Below are positions 23,979-32,108 of a DNA stretch of 64,000 nucleotides, in pieces; position 1 is the stretch's first letter, and every line of letters starts with the position of its first letter. The notes under the pieces were generated by a model that worked only from the letters and a program-made list of their open reading frames with translations, searched no databases and had not been told where the DNA came from. Location of the stretch: NCBI GenBank assembly GCA_018223375.1, contig JAGTTS010000008.1:74362-138361 (forward strand), given 5' to 3'. The stretch is from Clostridiaceae bacterium Marseille-Q3526. Its GTDB lineage: Bacteria; Bacillota; Clostridia; Lachnospirales; Lachnospiraceae. The translations under genes and the position numbers were made by a program.

Positions 23979-24740
23979 ATGATAAAAAATGAGATACCAA
24001 TATTGGAGTTTGATACGGAACAAACAGCAGTCATAAGTCCTGTTCATGAAAATCTAAATCTTAAGCTTCCGAAAAAATGTGTCTTTGCATTTCTCGGCGA
24101 TTATATAGAGGAGTATGCTGACAAATCTGATACGAGACAAGTATCATCTTTTATCAGCGCAACCAAGAGATATCCTATTTATGTAACACAATATAAGGGA
24201 GAGGAGATTGTTCTCTGCCAGGCGCCTGTGGGTGCGGCTGCCGCTGTGCAGATACTTGACTGGCTGATTGGCTATGGGGTTTGTGAAATTATCTCAGCAG
24301 GCAGCTGCGGCGCGCTTGAATATTTTGACGAAGGTACATTTCTTGTGCCAAGCAAGGCATTGCGTGATGAAGGTACGTCCTACCACTATGCTCCTCCCTC
24401 GCGCTTTATGGAAATCAATGAAAGAGCAAAAAAGGCCATTGAGAAAACAATAGTGGAACACAACATGAAATATCAAGAGGTCGTTACATGGTCCACAGAC
24501 GGTTTTTTTCGTGAAACAAGAGAAAAAGTTGAGTATCGCAGAAGCGAAGGATGTTCGGTTGTGGAAATGGAATGTTCGGCGCTGGCTGCATGTGCGGCTT
24601 TCAGAAAAGCCATATGGGGAATGATCTTATATACAGCAGACAGTTTGGCTGATATTGCTCAATACGATGAGCGGCATTGGGGCGGAAATGCATACGAATA
24701 TGCACTTATACTGTGTCTGGATGCCGTATTGGCCATATAG
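23979..24740 (+). CDS. Nucleoside phosphorylase family protein
   Basis: About 253 residues of the PNP/UDP phosphorylase superfamily: APVGAAAAVQ(I)LDWL, the phosphate-region segment ISAGSCGAL, and the substrate motif VVEMECSALAAC near residue 195, where Met-Glu contact the ribose. It splits a nucleoside with phosphate to base and ribose-1-phosphate; purine or uridine use cannot be told. The ATG at 23979 was chosen because GAGGCAGG is 8 bases upstream; 23961 (GTG) and 23973 are alternatives. A conserved-loop hairpin ends the gene. Confidence 0.82.
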   Translation: MIKNEIPILEFDTEQTAVISPVHENLNLKLPKKCVFAFLGDYIEEYADKSDTRQVSSFISATKRYPIYVTQYKGEEIVLCQAPVGAAAAVQILDWLIGYGVCEIISAGSCGALEYFDEGTFLVPSKALRDEGTSYHYAPPSRFMEINERAKKAIEKTIVEHNMKYQEVVTWSTDGFFRETREKVEYRRSEGCSVVEMECSALAACAAFRKAIWGMILYTADSLADIAQYDERHWGGNAYEYALILCLDAVLAI

Positions 24741-24775
24741 CTTTATGTGCTGCCTTCCCCCAGTCTTATCTAAAA

Positions 24776-24836
24776 AGCGGTATAGGAACGCTTTCCAGCG
24801 GCTTTCAGCGGAGTGTGAAAACTTTTCTATACCGCT
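24776..24836 (+). terminator. Hairpin with conserved-loop motif after the phosphorylase gene
   Basis: AGCGGTATAG (24776-24785) pairs perfectly with CTATACCGCT (24827-24836). The inner sequence CAGCGGCTTTCAGCGGAGTG (about 24796-24815) differs from the 22.7-kb loop in only a few positions, although the stems are unrelated. It lies between convergent genes and may stop both transcripts. Confidence 0.65.
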
Positions 24837-24859
24837 CTGTTAGATCTGCCCCGTCTCCA

Positions 24860-25687
24860 TTACCACGTAATAATCCGGTCCAGCAGCTCTTTCTGTTCGG
24901 CGCTTGAGCGGGTCAGGTAAATTCTGGTAGTTTCAATGCTGTCGTGTCCCATCAGGTCTGCCAGGAGAGCGATATCGTTATATTTTTTCAGAAAATTCTT
25001 GGCGAATCGGTGCCGGAAGGAGTGGGGGTAGACGGTATCCGGATCAATGTGGTAGCGGACGGCCAGGTGCTTCAGCTGGATGGCAACGCCGCGGGAGGTG
25101 ATTACCTGGCCGCGATGATTTAAGAAAATAAATCCGCTGGTAACGCCTTTTTCCCCAAACCAGGCCAGGGCTTCGTCGCAGAGGCGGCGGGGAAGATAGA
25201 GCCGCCGCATTTTGCCGCCCTTTGTGTAGAGATCCAGGCGTCCGCTTTTTAAATTTTCCACTTTAATCTGAAGCAGCTCGCTGATTCTGGCGCCGGTAGC
25301 CCCCAGAAAGCGGACGACAAAATACCAGTAGAAATTGTGATCCTGCCGGAGACGGCGCTTCAGCTTTTCGTAATCTCTCTGGGAGATGACGCAGTCCAGA
25401 TAGGTACATTGCTGCTGTCTGACCGGTTCCAGGCGGAAGGAGAAACGCAGACTGTCCAGAAAGCAGTTCACAGCGTAAATCCGGGCGTTGACTGTGTTGA
25501 TCCGGTAATGATCCAGAAGATGGGCGCGGTAGGCGCGTAGATTAGCGGGATTTAACCGACTGTAGAGGGATGCGTAAAGCCGGATGGCGCAGAGATAGGA
25601 GCGTATGGTATTTGGGCTTTTTCCCTTTTGTTTTAAATAAGCTGTAAAAGGTTCCAGACACTCGTCCAGATTCAGATCCATATTCAC
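24860..25687 (-). CDS. Tyrosine recombinase/integrase 2 of a tandem pair
   Basis: A protein of 275 residues with an N-terminal SAM-like core-binding domain and C-terminal catalytic domain. Catalytic residues are visible: Arg in ATGARISELLQ, His-x-x-Arg in HSFRHRFAKNF, His in LMGHDSIETTRIY and the nucleophilic Tyr in the same segment. The GTG at 25687 follows directly on the stop of the upstream recombinase gene; ATG at 25681 is the alternative. It is strongly similar to its neighbour and the two may act as a heterodimer. Such pairs next to surface-polysaccharide loci often switch DNA orientation. Confidence 0.9.
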   Translation of the reverse strand: MNMDLNLDECLEPFTAYLKQKGKSPNTIRSYLCAIRLYASLYSRLNPANLRAYRAHLLDHYRINTVNARIYAVNCFLDSLRFSFRLEPVRQQQCTYLDCVISQRDYEKLKRRLRQDHNFYWYFVVRFLGATGARISELLQIKVENLKSGRLDLYTKGGKMRRLYLPRRLCDEALAWFGEKGVTSGFIFLNHRGQVITSRGVAIQLKHLAVRYHIDPDTVYPHSFRHRFAKNFLKKYNDIALLADLMGHDSIETTRIYLTRSSAEQKELLDRIITW

Positions 25688-26602
25688 CTACCAGTCCACC
25701 ACCTTGTTGACAATTTCATACTGTTCATTGCTGGAACGGCGCAGATAAATCCGCGTCGTCTCTATGGTTTTATGTCCCAGAAGATCGGACAGAAGGGAAA
25801 TGTCCCCGCATTTTTCAATGAAGCTTTTGGCAAAACGGTGCCGGAAGGAGTGGGGATGCACTACGTCAGGATTGATTCCATACAAAACGGCCAGGGTTTT
25901 CAGCTGTCCCCGGATGCCGGCCGGAGTAATGCGGCGGCCGAAGCGGTTTAAAAAGATATCTCCTTTCCGTATTCCGGCTGCCTGAAGCCAGAGAAGAGCG
26001 TCGGTGCGGAGAGCCTTTGGAATATAAATCCTTCGCGCCTTATTTCCCTTAGAATAGATTTCCTTAAAGCCTTTCTGGACGTCCTCTGCCTGAAACTGGA
26101 CCACCTCGCTGACGCGGGCCCCGGTAGCCGCCATAAAGCGGATTAAAAAATAGTAGAGATACCGTTTGTCCCGCAGCAGGCAGGATTTTAAATATTCATA
26201 ATCTGCCTCGCTGATGACGTTTTCCAGATAATTTTTCTGCTGGATCCGCACGAGAGGCAGTTTTTTTGATTTTTCCCGGGTAAATTCCAGATAAGCGTTC
26301 AGCGCCCGAAGGCGGAGATTGACGGTCTGAGGCTTATAATGCTCTAAGAGAAACACCTTATACAGGTGGAGGCTGGAGAAATCAGCCTGATGGTAGCGGC
26401 AGAGAAACTGGCACAGGGCATAGGAGTAGACCTGAACCGTGTTGGCGGCCATGTCTTTGGAAATCAGGTATTGGCGAAACTCACTGATTTGTAAATTGAC
26501 TGCGTTCATCTGACTGGAAAGACGTTCTTTTTCTGTCTCAGTCAGGAGAGAAGACGGCAAAGCGGGCTGGACGGGAGGAAGCTGGCTGACAGGTGATGCC
26601 AT
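25688..26602 (-). CDS. Tyrosine recombinase/integrase 1 of a tandem pair
   Basis: A protein of 304 residues. Catalytic Arg is in ATGARVSEVVQ, HxxR in HSFRHRFAKSF, and the final His and Tyr in LLGHKTIETTRIYLRRSS. The catalytic half is closely similar to the downstream recombinase, showing a duplication. The ATG at 26602 follows AAAGGAG. An unusual N-terminal extension (about 30 residues, Pro/Ser-rich) precedes the core-binding domain. It is transcribed away from the polysaccharide genes and shares a 250-bp intergenic region with the first of them. Confidence 0.9.
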   Translation of the reverse strand: MASPVSQLPPVQPALPSSLLTETEKERLSSQMNAVNLQISEFRQYLISKDMAANTVQVYSYALCQFLCRYHQADFSSLHLYKVFLLEHYKPQTVNLRLRALNAYLEFTREKSKKLPLVRIQQKNYLENVISEADYEYLKSCLLRDKRYLYYFLIRFMAATGARVSEVVQFQAEDVQKGFKEIYSKGNKARRIYIPKALRTDALLWLQAAGIRKGDIFLNRFGRRITPAGIRGQLKTLAVLYGINPDVVHPHSFRHRFAKSFIEKCGDISLLSDLLGHKTIETTRIYLRRSSNEQYEIVNKVVDW

Positions 26603-26680
26603 AAAAAACTCCTTTTCATTCTAAAATTTCGATTTCTGTAGTTCAGTTTCAGGGTTTTTAGTCTATCTTTCAGTTTTTAT

Positions 26681-26697
26681 ATTCCAATTGTGGGAAT
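26681..26697. repeat. Short inverted repeat, candidate recombinase crossover site
   Basis: ATTCC (26681-26685) and GGAAT (26693-26697) flank AATTGTG. Tyrosine recombinase core sites often have short inverted arms around 6-8 bp. It lies 79 bp from the recombinase start codon, upstream of the polysaccharide promoter. No second copy was found by eye. Confidence 0.35.
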
Positions 26698-26777
26698 TAC
26701 CGTATAACTATAACATTCCGCTGTTTGAAAATCAAGACTGGAAGAGGAAAACAAGTGGAAAACAAGGGCTTCTTTTC

Positions 26778-26806
26778 TTGCACCCAGCCTGTTTAAGTGA
26801 TATACT
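26778..26806 (+). promoter_or_regulatory. Sigma-70-type promoter of the first polysaccharide genes
   Basis: TTGCAC (26778-26783) and TATACT (26801-26806) are 17 bp apart, 46 bp before the Wzy/ligase-like start. Confidence 0.65.
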
Positions 26807-26852
26807 AAATCAGTATGTAACTAGACTTGAAATAATCAACAGGGAGAATTTT

Positions 26853-28463
26853 ATGAGCAGTCATCTGATTCGGCCGGCGGCAGAGGAGAAACGCCCCTGG
26901 CGCTATATGGAGCTTGCGGCCAGCGTTTACACTCTGGCGCTGCTGTGCATCTTTCCTTTTGTGGTGCATAACAAATATTTCGATATTCTTCCCACAAAAT
27001 ATCAGGCCTACGCGGTTCTCACATGCGCGGCCCTGATTTTCACTGTGATTTATCTGATCGCCAGCGGAGCGGCAGTGCGTGGGATTCAGTCGCTTCGGGA
27101 CGGGACCTGGAAAGGGCATTTAAGCTTTGTGGACTGGAGCGTTCTGGCCTTTGAAGCGCTCCTGATTTTCTCGACGCTTCAGTCGGAGTTTCCATATGAG
27201 TCTTTCTGGGGAAACGAGGGGCGCTATACGGGACTTTTTACCATGTCGCTGTATGTGTTCTCGTATTTTTTCATCAGCCGTTTTCTGCGGTGGAAGCAGT
27301 GGTATCTGGACGCGTTTCTGGGGGGAGGAATATTAGCCTGCCTGTGGGGAATTACCGACTATTTCCGCATGGACATTTTTCATTTTAAGGAGAGGATTGC
27401 GGCGAGTCCTGACACTTTTACCTCCTCCTTCGGAAACATCAATACCTACACCATTTATGTGGCTATGGTGATTGCTGTTGCGGCGGCGCTGTTTGTGACT
27501 TCCAAATCAGTGGGGCGTTCCTTCTATTATTATATCTGTTTTGTGATTGGAATGTTTGCCATCATTATGGGAGTGAGCGATAACGCGTACCTGTCTCTGG
27601 GCGCTCTGTTTGCCCTTCTGCCTCTCTATACCTTTACAAAGGGACAGGCAGTCCGGCGGTATGTGGTGCTGACAGCCACAGTTTTTACGGTTGTCCGGTG
27701 CATTGCGTGGATTAATACGGCCTACGCGGACACAGTAATTGGAATTGACAGCCTGTTTTCTTTCCTGGCGGGACATGATAAGCTGATGGTCCTTGCATGT
27801 GGGTCCTGGGCGTTTGCGGCCGCTTTATATCTGCTGAAATTTGCAGTGAAGAGGGAGCCGAAAGCAGTTCTTCTGGGACTCCGCGTGGCCTGGGGCGTGC
27901 TTCTGGCGGCTGTTTTTGCAGCGGCGTTCTGGATTTTTTACGACGCCAATTTTGCAGGTCATCAGGACAAATATCAGGCGATTGCAAAGTATATTGTGTT
28001 TAATGACAACTGGGGTACGAACCGTGGCTTTGCCTGGAGAATTTCCTGGGAAAACTTTAAGAGCTTTCCTCTGATTCATAAGATATTCGGCTTTGGCCCG
28101 GACACCTTTGGAATTATTACTACCTTTAATAATTACAAGGAAATGAGAGAGATTTACCATGTTACCTTTGACAATGCCCACAATGAGTACCTGCATTTTC
28201 TGCTTACCATAGGAGCGGCCGGTTTTGCAGCCTATCTGTCCTTCCTGGTATCTGCTTTTGTGAAGATGACAAGGAGAGCGGCGGACAACCCGCTGATTCT
28301 GGCGCCGCTTTTGGCCTTTACCTGCTACAGCGTCCAGGCGGCTGTCAATCTGAACGTGCCGATTACGGCGCCGTTCATGTGGGCGTTTTTAGCTATGGGA
28401 CTGGCTCTCGTCAGAAGGGACGATAAACAGAAAAAATCAGAAGACGCAGGCGCAGAGAAATGA
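26853..28463 (+). CDS. O-antigen ligase/Wzy-like polysaccharide polymerase
   Basis: A protein of 536 residues with about 12 membrane spans. The large external loop and the family motif are seen in the C-terminal half: FGFGPDTFG followed by TFDNAHNEYLHFL, characteristic of Wzy/WaaL proteins that join lipid-linked glycans. The ATG at 26853 follows AGGGAGAATTTT; a longer in-frame ORF from 26688 crosses the promoter. It probably polymerises repeat units or ligates the polymer outside the membrane. It lies 20 bp before the capD-like gene, in one operon. Confidence 0.85.
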   Translation: MSSHLIRPAAEEKRPWRYMELAASVYTLALLCIFPFVVHNKYFDILPTKYQAYAVLTCAALIFTVIYLIASGAAVRGIQSLRDGTWKGHLSFVDWSVLAFEALLIFSTLQSEFPYESFWGNEGRYTGLFTMSLYVFSYFFISRFLRWKQWYLDAFLGGGILACLWGITDYFRMDIFHFKERIAASPDTFTSSFGNINTYTIYVAMVIAVAAALFVTSKSVGRSFYYYICFVIGMFAIIMGVSDNAYLSLGALFALLPLYTFTKGQAVRRYVVLTATVFTVVRCIAWINTAYADTVIGIDSLFSFLAGHDKLMVLACGSWAFAAALYLLKFAVKREPKAVLLGLRVAWGVLLAAVFAAAFWIFYDANFAGHQDKYQAIAKYIVFNDNWGTNRGFAWRISWENFKSFPLIHKIFGFGPDTFGIITTFNNYKEMREIYHVTFDNAHNEYLHFLLTIGAAGFAAYLSFLVSAFVKMTRRAADNPLILAPLLAFTCYSVQAAVNLNVPITAPFMWAFLAMGLALVRRDDKQKKSEDAGAEK

Positions 28464-28483
28464 GAAGGATGTTGTAAATTACC

Positions 28484-30337
28484 ATGTTTGAGAAGTATAT
28501 GCCAAAAAACAAAAGAGCCAGAATGCTGATTCTGATGGCCGCGGACATTGCGGCTATTCAGCTGTGCTCCTTTCTGGCTCTGCTGATTCGTTTTGATTTG
28601 AATATTGCCAAGATACCGGCAGAGTACAGCGCGAACGTACTGAGCTACGGGCTGATTCACACAGCGCTGACCATCGCCTTCTTTTTCCTGGCCCATCTCT
28701 ACTCTACCATGTGGAGTGTGGCGGGCATCAGGGAGGTAATCAGGATTGTCATTGCCTGCGGATTTTCCACAGTGACACAGATAGCAGGCATGACGCTTAT
28801 GCAGTATTTTATGCCGAGAAGCTATTATATTATCAGCTTTTTCGGACTCTGCATCACAGTGACTGGAATCCGCCTTTCCTACCGGATTAAAAATTCACTG
28901 TTTCCGTCAGGAAACAGAGGTGGAGATCGGATTATGATCGTCGGAGCGGGAACCTCCGGTTCCGTCATTTTAAAAGAGATGATGACAAGCCGCCATACAA
29001 ACGGTACGGTAGTGTGCTTTGTGGACGACGATCTGAATAAAAAGGGAAAATATTTAAACGGCGTGCCCATTGCCGGATCCAGGGAGGACATCCCCAGTCT
29101 GGCCAGAGAGTACCGGGTGGACGAGATCTATGTGGCACTCCCTTCCGCGCCTGCCAAGGAGAGAAAAAAAATCATTGAAATCTGCCGCGAGACAGACTGC
29201 AGGATTAAGGTTCTTCCAGGAATTTACCAGCTGTTAAACGGCGAGGTCAGCGTGGCAAAGCTGCGTGAGGTGCAGATTGAGGACCTGTTAGGCCGTGATC
29301 CGATCCGGGTAAATCTGGATGAGATTATGGGATATGTGCAGGACAAGGTCATCCTTGTCACCGGAGGAGGCGGCTCCATTGGAAGCGAGCTGTGCCGCCA
29401 GATTGCAGGCCACAAGCCCAGGCAGCTGATTGTCTTCGACGTGTATGAGAATAATGCCTACGATCTGCAGCAGGAGCTGGAGCGGACGTTCCCGGATCTG
29501 AATCTGACAGTGCTCATCGGTTCTGTCCGGAATACCCACCGGATTGAGACGGTGTTTGAGACGTACCGCCCTGATATTGTATACCATGCGGCTGCCCACA
29601 AGCATGTGCCGCTGATGGAGAACAGCCCTAACGAGGCCATCAAGAACAACGTGTTCGGCACATACAAGACCGCCAGAGCGGCAGGCAGGTACGGAGCCAA
29701 GCGTTTTGTCCTGATCTCTACAGACAAGGCGGTTAATCCGACCAACATCATGGGGGCTTCCAAGCGCATGTGCGAGATGGTAGTTCAGATGATGGACCGC
29801 CGATACAAGACAGAGTTTGTGGCCGTGCGGTTCGGAAACGTGCTGGGAAGCAACGGCTCTGTCATTCCGCTGTTCAGAAAGCAGATTGCAGAGGGCGGTC
29901 CGGTGACAGTCACCCATCCTGATATTATCCGGTATTTTATGACCATTCCGGAGGCGGTCTCCCTGGTGCTCCAGGCGGGCGCCTACGCGAAGGGCGGGGA
30001 GATCTTCGTTCTGAACATGGGAGAGGCGGTGCGCATTCTGGACCTGGCCAAGAACCTGATCCGCCTGTCAGGATACGTCCCAAATGAGGATATTATGATT
30101 GAATTTACCGGACTTCGTCCAGGCGAAAAGCTCTATGAGGAGATGCTGATGGACGAGGAGGGAATGCAGGATACTCCCAATAAGCTGATCCATATTGGAA
30201 AGCCTATTGAATTTGATGAGGAAGAGTTCCAGAAGCAGTTAGACGAGCTTTATGAAATCGCAAATCAGGATTCCGACCACATTAAGGAGGCGGTCCAGAG
30301 GATCGTGCCTACCTATGTGATCAAAAAAGATTCCTGA
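28484..30337 (+). CDS. CapD/FlaA1/WbpM-type nucleotide-sugar 4,6-dehydratase (membrane)
   Basis: A protein of 617 residues. Four membrane spans (about 15-130) are followed by a CoA-binding-like domain starting IMIVGAGTSGSVI, and the catalytic SDR domain with VTGGGGSIGSELC near residue 290. The active site has STDKAVNP and NIMGASKRMCE, where Met replaces the usual Tyr, as in long WbpM/PglF enzymes. These convert UDP-GlcNAc to the UDP-4-keto-6-deoxy sugar used for QuiNAc, bacillosamine or FucNAc. It is at the membrane next to the polymerase gene. Start ATG at 28484 follows AGAAGGATG with a slightly long spacing. Confidence 0.9.
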   Translation: MFEKYMPKNKRARMLILMAADIAAIQLCSFLALLIRFDLNIAKIPAEYSANVLSYGLIHTALTIAFFFLAHLYSTMWSVAGIREVIRIVIACGFSTVTQIAGMTLMQYFMPRSYYIISFFGLCITVTGIRLSYRIKNSLFPSGNRGGDRIMIVGAGTSGSVILKEMMTSRHTNGTVVCFVDDDLNKKGKYLNGVPIAGSREDIPSLAREYRVDEIYVALPSAPAKERKKIIEICRETDCRIKVLPGIYQLLNGEVSVAKLREVQIEDLLGRDPIRVNLDEIMGYVQDKVILVTGGGGSIGSELCRQIAGHKPRQLIVFDVYENNAYDLQQELERTFPDLNLTVLIGSVRNTHRIETVFETYRPDIVYHAAAHKHVPLMENSPNEAIKNNVFGTYKTARAAGRYGAKRFVLISTDKAVNPTNIMGASKRMCEMVVQMMDRRYKTEFVAVRFGNVLGSNGSVIPLFRKQIAEGGPVTVTHPDIIRYFMTIPEAVSLVLQAGAYAKGGEIFVLNMGEAVRILDLAKNLIRLSGYVPNEDIMIEFTGLRPGEKLYEEMLMDEEGMQDTPNKLIHIGKPIEFDEEEFQKQLDELYEIANQDSDHIKEAVQRIVPTYVIKKDS

Positions 30338-30353
30338 TAAAAAAACAGACAGG

Positions 30354-30908
30354 TTAAATTGATTTTTCAAGAACCCACCGGCGGAGGCCCCCATATTTTA
30401 AGGCCTCCGCAATTTTTTTATATCCGAGGCGCTGAAAGTTGGAGAGGCTGTAGTGGTTATCCGGGTGGACGGTAGCCATGAAATGGCGGTAACCCGCGGC
30501 GGCGGCAGCCTTTTCGCCCTCAATCAGAAGCTTCCGCTGGAGGCCGTATCCCGTAAAGCCTGCGGCTACGGCTACTGTTTCCATATGGGCTACCTGCATA
30601 AGCTCTTGTCCGGAGAGGCTAAGATAAGTTCCCAGGTTATCTTCTGTGGGGCCTGGAAAACGAATCAGGAGAAACGCGGCCAGACTGTCCCGGGCAGCTT
30701 GGCCCGCTCCACCTTCCGGCCCGTCCGGGCAGGCCTTGAGAATCAGGCCCCTGTCTTTGATATGGGTTTTGATAAATTCCAGACTGTCAGGAAAAAACCA
30801 GTCTTTATTCTGCACAGAGAAGGCCGTGTCCGTCATCAGGCGGTAAAGCGCAGGGCAGTCCTCAGGCACGGCTGCTTGAATAGAAAATTGGAGTGGTAAA
30901 CGAGTCAT
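30354..30908 (-). CDS. GNAT family N-acetyltransferase
   Basis: A protein of 184 residues. The acetyl-CoA site is VAAGFTGYGLQRKLLIEGEKAA, preceded by MAHMETVAV-type strand residues and followed by HPDNHYSLSNFQRLGY. It is encoded opposite to the flanking polysaccharide genes. Its last codons overlap the terminator hairpin of the capD-like gene. The substrate is unknown; position in the locus makes sugar-amine acetylation possible, but stand-alone GNATs are very diverse. The ATG at 30908 follows AGGAAGG. Confidence 0.82.
   Translation of the reverse strand: MTRLPLQFSIQAAVPEDCPALYRLMTDTAFSVQNKDWFFPDSLEFIKTHIKDRGLILKACPDGPEGGAGQAARDSLAAFLLIRFPGPTEDNLGTYLSLSGQELMQVAHMETVAVAAGFTGYGLQRKLLIEGEKAAAAAGYRHFMATVHPDNHYSLSNFQRLGYKKIAEALKYGGLRRWVLEKSI
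30381..30419 (+). terminator. Terminator of the wzy-capD operon inside the convergent GNAT gene
   Basis: GCGGAGGCC (30381-30389) pairs perfectly with GGCCTCCGC (30402-30410), followed by AATTTTTTT. It lies 43 bp after the capD-like stop and within the C-terminal codons of the GNAT gene on the other strand. Confidence 0.85.
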
Positions 30909-31008
30909 GGTTTCCTTCCTTTCTGCGGCTTTTCTGCTGCTATTCTACTACATTGAACAGGAAAAGAAAATACTTTATCATGTTTTCTCCTAGAAGCGGG
31001 TGGTAATA

Positions 31009-31038
31009 TTTTTATTATCCCAAAGGGGGTAATAAAAA
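31009..31038. repeat. Inverted repeat at the integrase promoter/leader
   Basis: TTTTTATTA (31009-31017) and TAATAAAAA (31030-31038) are perfect inverted arms around a 12-bp G/C-rich spacer. It ends 15 bp before the integrase start, so it could be an operator, a leader hairpin or the core site of this recombinase. Confidence 0.55.
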
Positions 31039-31053
31039 CAAAGGAGAAGAAAG

Positions 31054-32067
31054 ATGAGGGAAATCGGAGAGATGAGAGCAGAAGACGGCAGAGAGGGGCC
31101 TGCATTTATGACGGTTGGCGGCCTCTGCGAGGAGTGGCTGCGGTCGGTGAAGCCGATGGTGAAGCCCAGCACCTACGCCTGCTACCTGACAATGGTTGAG
31201 AAGCATATCCGGGGAGAGCTGGGAAAAGTGCAGGCGGCGGATCTGACGAATCAGATGATAATGGATTTTATACATGGCAGGCAGAAGCAGGGACTTTCGG
31301 CGGGGACAGTCCGGCTTCTTTTATTTTTGCTGAAAAGCATTGTGCAGGCAGGGGAGGAGATGGGGGCATGCCCTGGAGAAGCACTGTATCTGAAGCTTCC
31401 CAGGCAGGCGGGAAAAAGAAAGGAGATTATGGAGTGGGAGGATTTCCACAAGATGGTTTCCTATCTGTTAAACTCCAGAAAGAGCTTTGAGCTGGGGCTT
31501 TTGATTTCCCTGGGAACGGGAATCAGGGTGGGAGAGCTGTGCGGCATGCGCTGGGAGGATATTGATCTGGATACGGGAGTTTTGAAGGTCAGAAGAACCG
31601 TGTCCCGCATCAGAAACGTAGAGGAAGCGCAGGCGGCAGTTCCGGGAGGGAAGACTATACTGCAGATAGGGACGCCCAAGACCGGTTCCTCGGTGCGGGA
31701 TATTCCCCTTCCAGGATTTCTCACAGAACGCCTCAGAGAGCGGTTCTGTGAGCGGCGGTTCAGCCCTCAGACCTATGTGCTCACAGGAAGCGGGCGGGTG
31801 ATGGAGCCCAGAAGCGTTCAGCGGAGATTTAAAAATCTCCTCCGGCGGTGCGGGATTAAGCCGGTCAGCGTCCATTCCCTGCGCCACTCCTTTGCGTCCA
31901 AGTGGATTGAGCAGGGGCTGGACAGCAAAGCCCTGTCTGAGATTCTGGGACATTCCTCGGTGAAGATAACGATGGATATCTATGTCCACAGTACCATGAA
32001 TCAGAAGAAGAACTATATGGATCATGTTTTAGAAGGAATTGTAATTGATCAAAGGTCTTCTCTGTGA
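31054..32067 (+). CDS. Tyrosine recombinase/integrase upstream of wzz-like gene
   Basis: A protein of 337 residues. An N-terminal core-binding domain (about 18-110, with EEWLRSVKPMVKPSTYACY) is followed by the catalytic domain: Arg in GTGIRVGELCGMRWEDID, HxxR in HSLRHSFASKW, His in ILGHSSVKITMDIYVH with the Tyr. It belongs to a different branch from the tandem pair at 24.9-26.6 kb. There is no other sign of a phage or ICE here; it is followed 41 bp later by the Wzz-like gene. A regulatory or DNA-inverting role in surface-polymer expression is plausible. The ATG at 31054 follows AAAGGAGAAG. Confidence 0.88.
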   Translation: MREIGEMRAEDGREGPAFMTVGGLCEEWLRSVKPMVKPSTYACYLTMVEKHIRGELGKVQAADLTNQMIMDFIHGRQKQGLSAGTVRLLLFLLKSIVQAGEEMGACPGEALYLKLPRQAGKRKEIMEWEDFHKMVSYLLNSRKSFELGLLISLGTGIRVGELCGMRWEDIDLDTGVLKVRRTVSRIRNVEEAQAAVPGGKTILQIGTPKTGSSVRDIPLPGFLTERLRERFCERRFSPQTYVLTGSGRVMEPRSVQRRFKNLLRRCGIKPVSVHSLRHSFASKWIEQGLDSKALSEILGHSSVKITMDIYVHSTMNQKKNYMDHVLEGIVIDQRSSL

Positions 32068-32108
32068 TAAGATGAATAGCAGAGCATTTTACAGTTAGGA
32101 GGATTAGA

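Noticed and set aside
31054..32067. An integrated phage or ICE around the single integrase
   Set aside because: The neighbours on both sides are polysaccharide genes, there are no structural, conjugation or excision genes, and base composition does not change.
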